Assembly: GCA_001600615.1 (NCBI GenBank)
Contig: BCKK01000004.1
Span: 1,289,316 to 1,353,315 of the forward strand
Direction: 5' to 3'
Length of the DNA: 64,000 bases
Source of the DNA: Dioszegia crocea
Taxonomy: Eukaryota > Basidiomycota > Tremellomycetes > Tremellales > Bulleribasidiaceae
Part shown: in pieces, positions 47,473 to 61,943 of the stretch
Position numbering within the stretch: position 1 is the first letter of the stretch
How the letters are laid out: each line of letters starts with the position of its first letter
The notes under the pieces: model-generated
What the model saw: the letters and a program-made list of their open reading frames with translations, nothing else
Database searches by the model: none
Told to the model about the DNA's origin: nothing
Made by a program: the position numbers and the translations under genes

Positions 47473-49420
47473 CTAGATCGTCTTCAACGACGACTTCTTC
47501 ACCGGATCGCGCCTTGTCATCGGATGAGGTGACCACTGACTCGCCCAGAAATCTTCGGCTGGAAGAGGTGTGGCCAGTGCTGGGGCGTCCGCCTGGGCTG
47601 GGGTGGTTGGGGTGGAGTTGGATCTGAGCGGGCGTCCGGATGACTCTCGACCCAGTCGCGATCGGGATGAAGTTTTGCGCTTCTGTTCTCGGCCCACTGA
47701 TCCTTAGCTCCTTTCAACAGTGTATCGGATTAAAGCTCACCGGTGATCTTCAGATCGTGTCCACCAAACTTAGCACTGATGGAGCGCATATTGGCGTCAT
47801 CCCCAAGCTTGATGTCCCACTGCGCGTGGTCTGGATTTCAGCTGAGCATCTCTAGCGGTGGATGAACCTACCGCCCTCGTCCCATTGATCCGCTACAATA
47901 TGTATAGTTCGCGCTCCCCTCGTAGCGATGGTGATGTTGTCCAGACTGAACATTAGCCCTGACCCGCACTAGACTCACGTGAACCCCGGCAACCAGACCA
48001 TGATCTCGTACGACAACTTGGTAGCTTTGACAGCTATTCTCCCCTCGGTCCCCTTGATCACCTCAATCTCTTCGCCGTCTTCAGTAGTTTCGGCTTCGGG
48101 GTCAATCTCAACCTCGGGCTGCATGGCGTCGCCCAAACTTTTTGTGCGAGCGGTTGCCTGATATGAACGACTAGGCTGAGCCCAGCGAGGTGGGTCCGGC
48201 GCGGAACTGGATGAAGATGAGGCGCTCGAGATGGCAGTAGATCGTGGGGACGAAGGCGCGGTCCACTTGGTGCTAGATGAGGAGGAAGATGTCGACATGG
48301 GGATGGGGTAATGTGCAGGTGGGGACATGGGCGCGGAGATGCAACATCCGGTCGTGGCTGAGGCTGCAAGGACACCGGTCGGTGCGTGTGCAGATGGCTC
48401 TTCGGAATGTCGCCTGGCCTGGGGGCTTCTGGGGGTGAAGTGTCCATCTTTGCCGGGGACTTGACCCCCGGAAGCGAAGGGGCGCATTTCCGAAGGTCTA
48501 TCGGGGGTTTCGGCCAGCGGAGTGGCGCTCCGCATGTCGAGAAACGAAGCGAAAGCAGCGGATGCAGGCGGGGTGTCAAGGCTGTGCGGTGACGGTGGTA
48601 GCGTGGAATGATAGGAGGTAGGAGCATGATGGAAGGGCAAAAGGCCAGTGATCAGCGCTCATTCTCTGCTAGGTTTACTCCCTCTAAACATCCGGCCATC
48701 CCTTCTGGACCTCGTCATGATGTCAAAGGAGGGTCGAAACAGAGACGCCACAACTCCCGTCCACCGCTTACGCCTGTCTGACACCGCTACTCACCTCGCA
48801 TGCTTCTTTCGCCAGCTGCCATCCCGCTTCAATGACCCGCTCTTTGCCAGTGCCTCCCCTTGGGAAAAGTCGATAGGCTCCTCGCTCAGCTTACTCCTGG
48901 CCTGGCGACGTTGGGACGTTTCCGCCCCGTTGACATATGAGAGTGGCCAGATAGGTTGGGGTAATTCGGCCCTCGGTGTAAGACCATCTTTGGCTGTGCT
49001 GGCTATGGATCCCGAAGGCGATGTGTTTTCGTAGACGGGGTAGTCGGGGTCGTCAGAAACCTGTGATTCGGGGGAAATAGGGGTGACTGGGCCGGAAGTG
49101 CTAGGAGTTGAACATGGTACAGATTCGGACGACAAGTGAGTCGAGACAGTCGGTCGAAGAGTAGGTGTGGCTAAAGCCTTGGCATTGGGACACTCATCTT
49201 CTGATCCACCAGATTGGACAGACTCGCTCATACTCCCTCGCGCCGTCTTCACCCTCACTCTTTCGCCGCTGGTGTTAGACTCCGCAAGCGAAAGCGGAGA
49301 CGCGAGAGTTGACGCCGACGTAGAGGATGTTGAGAGCGATGGGGAAGGGGAAGGAGGATGAAGGTTGATGGGGTCAGAGGGGACTAGGATGCGTGGCAAA
49401 AAGCGTTGATTGGGTGACAT
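47473..49420 (-). CDS. Ser-rich protein with C-terminal Hsp20/alpha-crystallin-like domain
   Basis: 538 residues; exons 49420-48795, 48581-47979, 47945-47872, 47830-47741 and 47696-47473. About 370 residues of Ser/Pro-rich disordered sequence precede a domain resembling small heat-shock proteins: KLSYEIMVWLPGFTLDNITI, then TIHIVADQW, WDIKLGDDANMRSISAKF and GGHDLKITV, in the strand order of the alpha-crystallin fold. A basic, Ser-rich tail ends KKSSLKTI. Intron 1 (48582-48794, 213 nt) is unusually long and its acceptor was chosen by phase; a split into two genes, the second starting at MRSATPLAE, cannot be excluded. It is not a typical compact sHsp, so a chaperone role is tentative. Confidence 0.68.
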
Positions 49421-50061
49421 TTGTAAGGCGGCTGCGAGCGGCAAACTCGAAGCCAATAGTGAGACCGGCGAGTGTCGACCGTCTCAGATCCCTATTGGAT
49501 GGAGGTAGTCAAGGCGTGGTATCATGAGAGGCAACGAGTTGAGATGCGAAAGGAAAGTGATACGTCGGCTTTCGGAGTTTAACTCAACGACCACCAACGC
49601 TAGTCGCTTTTCACCTTTTACCCCGCATGTGGAGCGAGGTGTTTCATGCATCAGTCATCAGTCGTCCTTTGACAACACAGCACATGATGCATGACTGGGG
49701 ATGTCTTGCACTGCTACACAGCTCTCCTTAGCTGTCCACAAGCAGAAGCAGCAGAAGCAACAGCGCTTTTGGTGTTGCTCTGGGGTCCGAAGCCGAGTCC
49801 GAAGCCACTATTTCGGCTTCGCAAGCTCCGTCTTCCAAGCGCTTTTTCGTGAGATTGCCAAAGGGTCCATGCTGCGGGTCAAGAGGCTTCCAATCGGCTC
49901 ATCCCCATATTATGCATATGAGGAGAACCTTAAGAAGAACACATTGGCTTTGGAAGATATGTCCGACGTTCACCCGAGCTTATGTAAAACAATCTGAAAC
50001 GCCTGCGATGAGCGAGCGCTTTGGTGCCTACCATGACGATAACTCTGCACCCTCAAGGACA
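49421..50061. promoter_or_regulatory. divergent promoter, Hsp20-like gene and OTU1
   Basis: 641 bp between divergent starts. Plus-strand frames of 85-98 codons lack domains and splice support. A short AGAAGCAGCAGAAGC-type simple repeat sits near 49745. Confidence 0.4.
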
Positions 50062-51309
50062 ATGGTAGCAGTCAGTCCAGAAGCTCGCCACTCTGACAGC
50101 TACTGACAGGCCAGATCCGATTAAGACATCCCAGAGGCGTCACTACCCTCGACATCGACCCCGAGACTCAAACGGTGGACGACCTTCGCGTTTTGATCTT
50201 CTCCGCCTCGGAGATTCCAACAAATGAGCAAGAGTGTAAGTAGGGTCTTGTCATTGCTGAGACTATAGTGAAATATGGGTATCCGCCCAAGGTTCTGCCC
50301 GAAACAGGCGGGTTTCTCGCATCCATCCCCATCACACGAGGAGAGCAAATCATCGTCACAGCTGTGGCACCCACATCGCCAATTGGAGAATCAACCCCTG
50401 CACCTGCGAAGGAAGTCACCCCAGCGCCTTCAGTGAAGAAGCTCAACGACTCTCTTTCAGCTCCATCGCCACACGTCGCGCAGCCACCAGTTGCGCCTGT
50501 CCAAGCAACCGAAGGCTCGGCGGAATCCGTCCCGCTCCCCGGAAGAGATGCCGGGTTTCTTCAACTCAAAGTCGTGCCAGATGACAACTCTTGCATGTTT
50601 AGTGCGCTCGGAGTTGTGTTTGAGGGAGGTATCGAGGCAGCGGGGAAGTTGAGGAAAGTCGCGGCAGATGCGATAAGAGCGGATGCGGATACTTGGTCAG
50701 AGGTGGTTTTGGGGTGAGTCCAACTCGGGCTTGCTAACGACAGCCAACCAAGAGACAGCTACATTCGCAAAATATCGAGCGTCGACGCGTGGGGAGGAGC
50801 TATAGGTTAGTGATCAATTCGCCCAGGCTGACGGCAGAGCTATCAATATTTGCCAAACAGTAAGTTGGGCTCGACCTAGCTGACGCAGTTTCCAAACTGA
50901 GATATCTTCATTCGACGTGGCGAGCGGTCGATGTGATCGGTTTGGAGAGGGCGAATATGATTCAAGGTGGGCCATAACTTGACCAGGCTGATGTTAGATG
51001 CCTGTTGGTGTATTCGGGGATCCATTACGACGCTATAACACTGTCACCCCTACCATCGGCTCCTCTCTCCTTCCACACCACAGTCTTTCCCGTCTCAGAC
51101 GATACAATAGTCTCGACAGCCATCACACTCGTGTCAAAGCTGAAGCAGCGGCACTACTACACCGACACGGCGAATTTTGACCTCCGATGTGGCGTCTGCA
51201 AGATTGGCCTCAAGGGAGAGAAGGGCGCGCGGGAACATGCCATGTCGACGGGACGTGAGTACTTGCATCATCTCAGCTGATGATAGATGTCGAATTTGGG
51301 GAGTTCTAA
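50062..51309 (+). CDS. OTU1: OTU1/YOD1 deubiquitinase
   Basis: Cysteine protease that trims ubiquitin chains from Cdc48/p97 clients, notably in ER-associated degradation. 338 residues; exons 50062-50070 (9 nt), 50115-50235, 50269-50713, 50744-50805, 50838-50859, 50889-50966, 50998-51254 and 51287-51309. UBX-like N-terminus (RLRHPRGVTTLDIDPE; GYPPKVLP), OTU domain with VVPDDNSCMFSALGVVF (catalytic Cys152) and LLVYSGIHYDA (catalytic His255), then a C2H2 finger (LRCGVCKIGLKGEKGAREHA, STGH). The 9-nt first exon (MVA) is required for the conserved IRLRHP start. Intron 50860-50888 is only 29 nt. Converges on CAS1, 22 bp apart. Confidence 0.94.
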
Positions 51310-51331
51310 TCTACCGATGCATCACAGTTCC

Positions 51332-54309
<2,978 letters not shown>

Positions 54310-54572
54310 GGCGAGAGTTGGAGAGTAACAACAGGGTCACAGGAGGAACGCGACTTTTGTGCGAGAGGCATGCCGTAAAGTGCCGGAAACGGCTGAACGC
54401 AAACCTTATCGCGAATGCTATCGGGGATAGGTTAGGGATGCACATCTTGGAACGCTCGAGGAATGCACCTCAGAAAATAGCTCAACAATCTCATGCATTG
54501 CCTACTTCCGCGCCATCGCATCCGCCTTCGCTCAGTTCCCCCGCGTCATTTCATGTTGATGTATAATAAAGC

Positions 54573-56901
<2,329 letters not shown>

Positions 56902-57137
56902 GGTGAGTGTGGCCTATGTGTGATGAGATGAGATGGAGATGAATGAGGGGGATGGATGGCTTTTTATCTCGCTGTCACCAAGGAATGTTCTAGCTACCTA
57001 CACGTCGACAGACGCGACAACACGTGGATTAGGTTCCGCTATTGGCTAATGAGGTATGCAACTTGTCAATGATCAGTTCAATGCATTAGCCTAGTAGACC
57101 CTAGTCTAGGAAGCACAGCCGTCTGCAACTAGGCGCC
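56902..57137. promoter_or_regulatory. shared KAR2-SPC3 promoter with HSE-like and ERSE-like elements
   Basis: 236 bp between the two ATGs. At 56982-56992 the sequence GAAtgTTCtaG resembles a heat-shock element (inverted GAA/TTC units). In KAR2 orientation a CCAAT box (complement of 57041-57045) is followed after 13 nt by CCACGTG (complement of 57021-57027). This recalls the metazoan ER-stress element, whose spacer is 9 nt. Both are pattern matches only; neither is shown to function here. Confidence 0.5.
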
Positions 57138-57817
57138 ATGTATTCCAGTCTGAATCGCCTCAATCATATCTCCTCACTCGCCACCACCTACATCCTAATC
57201 CTCCTCGCCCTCATTTCCGTCGCCTCCCTCATCACCCTACCCACCGTCAATGTTGGCAAGATAGACATCAAGGATATCATCATGTGGGTTACACCCTGCC
57301 TGTAGCTGATGCCCAGTCAGAAAGGCCGCCTACGAAGATGGGGAGCAAAAGAGGAAGAACTTGCCTCTCTCCGCTTTGATATTCGGACCGACCTAAACCC
57401 CCTCCTCAACTCCTACAACACCAAACAGCTATTCCTTCACCTTACCGCTTCATACGCCGACCCCGTTCGAGGTGACCTACACGATGTCGTATTGTGGGAC
57501 AGAATAGTGACCCGGGCCGATATGAGAGACTTCAGGGCAGTCGCCAAGAAGAACAATGCCCAGCCGGCGAGGGGGAAGAGAGGAAGGGGAAACGTCAGAT
57601 TGGAAGAGGTCAAGAACAAGTATACGTGGAAGCAGCCGTCAGGATCGTTCAAGTGAGTCTAGGGTGGATTTAAAGGCCAGCGCTTACTGTCAGGGGAATC
57701 GCATCCGCCAACTTCACCCTTCGTTACGACTTGATGCCATACGTTGGGCTGCTCTCTACCGGTATCGCAGCGACCGCGAGTGGGCCAATTGATCTACCAG
57801 AGATGATCAAGAGGTAG
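57138..57817 (+). CDS. SPC3: signal peptidase complex subunit SPC3
   Basis: Essential lumenal subunit of the ER signal peptidase complex. 201 residues; exons 57138-57283, 57317-57652 and 57694-57817. Short N-terminus and single membrane helix (TTYILILLALISVASLITLP), then the conserved SPC22/23 body: LASLRFDIRTDLNPLLNSYN TKQLFLHLTASY, VVLWDRIVTR, KNKYTWKQPSGSFKGIASAN and FTLRYDLMPYVGLLSTGIA. Expected topology is type II. Size is usual for the family. Divergently paired with KAR2, whose product acts in the same compartment. Confidence 0.94.
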
Positions 57818-58182
57818 ACAGGTTATGCATTGGGGTCTTTCTGTCACTACTTTACTGATGCAAGTTCAAGATTCGGGCAACATTACTTATTCAGTTGAAG
57901 ATTCAGGTGGGGATGTGCTGAATTGGACGCAAAGGGGCCGTGCGATGAGAGGGCCGCGCGGGTTCAAGCAGTCTCGCAGTCTACAATTTGCCTTGGATTC
58001 TATCTCACCCATCCCTTCTCAACCTTTTCTAATTGATCGATCCTCAGCTCTGGGTACGTCGCTCGAAGGCAGGTACGGACCCACAGGATGATGTGGATTC
58101 TGCCCTAGACAACTTGAGATGACTGACAGGTAGTACCTTCCAGTCCCAAATCTCAAATGTCAGCTTCTGTGCTAGCTACATC
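57818..58182. other. intergenic between SPC3 and the SUMO-like gene
   Basis: 365 bp. Contains an 88-codon plus-strand frame (57825-58091) without motif or conservation cue. Two inverted-looking ATTCAG/GAATC short segments near 57870-57905 are too brief to interpret. Confidence 0.4.
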
Positions 58183-58733
58183 ATGTCCGACACCGTCAAG
58201 ACAGAGTACACATCGGACGAAGATAGCTGTTCCCAAGACGAATTGTCGGAGATGCTCCAGAGAAACATTGTGAGTTTGATGTTCAACTTCTTTCCTTGCC
58301 GAAAACTCCACTGAAGACTGTAGCTGAGTCTTAATGTTAGCGTAGGTCCCAGACTATATTCAGTCACCAGAAATGGCCCACACGCCATGGACTCAAGACT
58401 GATGAACAAGTATACGGGGAATCTCGACGATCGCAATTTGCTCCAAGTGAAGACGCACACTACTTTCGGCAAGGTTCTCAGGGGGTTCGCCAATGCCAGA
58501 AAGATAGACGGAGGTTTGTTTGAGCCGTACAAAGAGTCATTGACTGATTTCTCAGCTGTCCATAGGCTCATCTTTGACGGCTATTATCTCAATCTCGATT
58601 CGACACCTGGCGCTATGGGGTGGAAAGTCGGGCGAACTTATGAGATAGAGTGTCTGTCAGAGCAAGTGAGTCCAAGGTCGCAGTCGATAGTGGGCTTCAG
58701 CTGAAGTCTAAGGTGGGCGGGGGCTGGGAATAA
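58183..58733 (+). CDS. divergent SUMO-like protein with C-terminal di-glycine
   Basis: 149 residues with exons 58183-58269, 58324-58665 and 58713-58733; an alternative acceptor at 58700 gives 153 residues, also in frame. Acidic N-terminus (SDEDSCSQDELSEML) like SUMO tails. The fold region reads LLQVKTHTTFGKVLRGFANA, an insert (GGLFEPYKESLTDFSA), then VHRLIFDGYYLNLDSTPGAM GWKVGRTYEIECLSEQ. This follows SUMO's basic strand, helix, FDGxxL..TP, and D/E-rich last strand. The end EQ-VGG-GWE matches the spacing of SUMO precursors (QQ-TGG plus a short tail removed by Ulp proteases). Divergence and the insert suggest a paralogue or related modifier, not the main SUMO. An alternative is a Rad60/Esc2-type SUMO-like domain, but those lack the GG end. 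Confidence 0.65.
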
Positions 58734-59709
58734 GTACTTCAACGGTGTCGGCCGTCCCCAAGTGTAGCTAGCAGCGATAGCGCCCTTGCGCCAGTAGTCC
58801 AAAACGAAACTACAGCTCGGGTACATAATCCCTCCGTAGCACTGCTCCGTATGTCAAGCACATATTACATACCTATCGAAGATGTCACTATCGCTACCAC
58901 TGAGCCCAGCGTGGCAATCATAGAAGATCGAATCTCGCATCGGGACTAATCGACCCTTTGACAGCCATTGACATTATCATCCAGCCCCTTTAGCCTCTCG
59001 CCCGTGTGCCGCAATGACAAAAACCGGACCGGACCTTCTGTGCTTTCTATTGAGTCAGCTAGGCAGGGAGCGTCTGGAAGTCGTAGGCATCGTGAGCGCT
59101 TTCTAACAGTGCTGGATGCTGCGGTCATTCTGAGCTACTGGGATCATGGGTTATGCGGAGAGCATGATTTAAGATTCGACGAGTCCAAAAGGCGTGTCAG
59201 TTTAAGCTCCACCAATTCCTTTCTCACACTATAAGCAATGTGCGCATGTGTGAATTGAGACTGAAGTATCGACGTCGTCGCTGCAGTATACTGCTGCCTC
59301 AACTCGCCACACTTATTAAGCTACTCAAGAAAGTCTCAAGAACATGTCTTATATAGAGCTTAGAGTGCTTCCATTACGAGATGTATAAGACCGCCGCTCA
59401 AACGCCGGCGTGCTCCAAGCTCCATCAGCCCAGCTGGCGCTGTCCTGTCCTATATCGAGTGAGTGTATATTTACCATGTGCATGTCATTCTCCTCGGATA
59501 TTCCTCTCCACCTTGAATACATCCCACAAAACTCTTCTGCACGCCGCACTGGTAACCTGTCGCTTGGCTATCTCCAGATCCATCAACCTTCAATTTAGAT
59601 CTCATCCAATTTCTCATTACTCGCCGGTGGGAAATGCCTTTGATTTAGGAGGGATGTACGACTTGGCAAGCTGGCGTTCATCTTCACCATCAGCAGCCGA
59701 TTAAGCTTA
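58734..59709. other. 976-bp gap with no gene supported
   Basis: Short frames on both strands (at most about 107 codons) show no shared motif, splice pattern or compositional signal. Probably 3' flanks of the two converging neighbours. No RNA gene seen. Confidence 0.45.
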
Positions 59710-60544
59710 TCACTCACGATCGTACACTTCGATACCGAGCTCGTCGTACAGAGAGGTTTTAGCCAATGCAAATTCGGCATCGCTCCCCGCCCCTGGCGCG
59801 CCCGCGAAGTCGTCCTTGCACGCTCGCTCCGATCCCATATCCACAATCTCTTCTCCTCCCTGGTCTCCTTCACCATCTGCATCGCCCCGAGTCCTCTCCC
59901 CTTGCTTGTCTTGTCGCTCCGGTGCGGGTTCGTGGGCTGCTGCAGGCGCTGCTGTGGAAGCAGGAAGGAAGGTGCTGTTTGGGGTATTGCCGAGGAACGA
60001 TGGGTCACGGGGTAGAGATGGGGTTGGCTGGTCACGGGACGAGGGCGTTGAGGCATGCACGGGCCTTTGCGGAGGTTTGTCGTCTTTGCTCCAAACGCGC
60101 AGGGTTGAACGATCAACAAGGACACGGCCTTCGAGCAACGAGCGGAGCTTCCCTTCCTTCGGTCGCGAGGATGAGATGGGGATGTCTTTAAGGACGATTC
60201 GCGCCATAGGTGACACCTCGCCTATCCGCAAGTCGTTGGCATTGGGCAGAGGCTTGGGGATGTCTTTGTTGTAGGTGGGCGTGAAGGTATGATCGCATCC
60301 TGCGAATGGCACATGCTCCTCCTCGGGCTGAAAATCAGCATCTTCACTCTACAAAATCCCGATGCTAAATGACCAGACCCACAAGTTCATCCTCATCAAC
60401 TGCCTCGTCGTCTAGCACTGCTTCGGGGGTAACGCCGCGAGCGAGGTGTTCAAGTGGCTTTTCAGCTGCTACCTGCACCGCAGCTGCGCAGGCGGCCTCG
60501 GGCTGCTGTGGCCTATCCTGAGCTGAGACTTTCTTGGACTGCAT
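59710..60544 (-). CDS. uncharacterised acidic protein
   Basis: 259 residues; exons 60544-60383 and 60327-59710. Not recognised. The most structured-looking part is HVPFAGCDHTFTPTYNKDIP through ARIVLKDIPISSSRPKEGKL and RSLLEGRVLVDRSTLRVWSK, with several RxxL sequences. The rest is Ser/Pro- and Asp/Glu-rich, and the end is SLYDELGIEVYDRE. Splicing was fixed by phase: the donor GTGGGT joins DEDEL to PEEEHVPF. Head-to-head with the next gene, 175 bp between starts. Confidence 0.65.
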
Positions 60545-60719
60545 TCTGACAGCTGGTTGAAGTGTTGATGACCTCAGTAAGTCACTGACTTGAAGCTTGA
60601 CTACTGACCTTGACTAGCTTGACTACTGACTGGACTTACGCTGGCGGCGATCACCGACAATCCCGCCCTAACTCCAAGGTATGATGTCCGTCTTATCCCT
60701 CATCTAAACATCCATAGCC

Positions 60720-61764
60720 ATGCAGAATCGATTTGGATACCGCGACTCCACCATTGACGACAGACGAGATGGGCGAAGGGACAGCAGAGACGACCGGCCA
60801 CATTTGCGAAGAGACGAAAGGGACCGCCGCGACAGACAGGGCGATTCGCGAGATTACACGCCCGAGCGTCGATACGGCGACGCCGACACTTATCGCCCTC
60901 CTTCCTCGAACTCGCCAACTATCGGTGCATGTCGAGACGCAAACCGGAGGGGATCAGTTACCCGACCTGTGCCTTTTCGTCCAGCGGCTGTGCCGGCTGT
61001 CAGAAAACCCTTGGCTGTTGTGAAATCTCGTAAGCTCGTCGCTGGCTCCTGCTGACATATCAGGGGATCTCAAATTCGGACAGCTTGGCTCTGCCACATT
61101 ATCGGAGGTCAGGGAGGATCTATATGTGGCGAATCGGAACCATGATGGTAAGTCTCAGTCGAGAAGCGTCTGACGTCGCAGACTCCAGCTCTGACTCTGG
61201 TCGAAAGTGCCGATACACTACGGCAATCTTTCCCAAGCTCATCCCTACCGGTGAGATCGACTCACTCTGGATCTTCTGGGCGGGTCCGTCGGCGGGGCCC
61301 CTTGAGACTAGTCAGGACTCGGTCGTGCAGGGAAAGTCACTGTTGAAGCGGGTCGATGCGATTGAGGGGCGAGTTCACAGGAAGATCATGAACGGGGCCA
61401 AGATGGATCTCGGCTGGGCCATTCAACTCTCGTATGTATCTCTAACAAACTCGATGGCTGATGTGCCAGGGAGCTGCTACGCAATCCAACCTTTGATCCG
61501 GCATATCCCGCTCGAGTCACGTCGCACTTCCAGTGTTTGCCCGGCAGTGCTCAATTGCCGGCTCTCCAGTATTGTCTCTACGCAATACTATCGATACCCT
61601 CCTCTGCCACGTCCTGTCCCATAGAAGTTTCTCATAGTGTGGAGGGAGCAAGCATATGGCATGCCCGCGTGGGGGATGTGGCCATGGCGTTGGCAGATGT
61701 TGTAGTCAAGCTGGAGGAGGAGGTAGCAGGGTTGAAGGTACTGAAATTGTTCTATTCGTCGTGA
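60720..61764 (+). CDS. uncharacterised protein with Arg/Asp-rich N-terminus
   Basis: 312 residues; exons 60720-61029, 61064-61147, 61182-61431 and 61470-61764, frame kept throughout. The first 90 residues are an RD/RS-like region (DDRRDGRRDSRDDRPHLRRD style) common in RNA-binding or splicing proteins. The remainder looks globular: LGSATLSEVREDLYVANRNH, AIFPKLIPTGEIDSLWIFWA, MDLGWAIQLSELLRNPTFDP and LQYCLYAILSIP. I do not recognise the fold. A weak donor near the stop could give a different last few residues. Confidence 0.68.
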
Positions 61765-61943
61765 TGAGATATCTGGGTTGCGCAATCACCACTCGTACTC
61801 CACGTCAGTCTTGTGAAGCCGAACTCAGCACTTTGGATTCATGATAATCCGGAAGAGTCACATCCTGAACACCTTCGGCCATCTGCAGAGATCGGACCTG
61901 GCACTTCCGTTCATAGCCCTACCTATATCCTCTCTCAGACGCC

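Noticed and set aside
57825..58091. 88-codon frame between SPC3 and the SUMO-like gene
   Set aside because: No motif, no start context, and overlaps the likely SPC3 3' flank.
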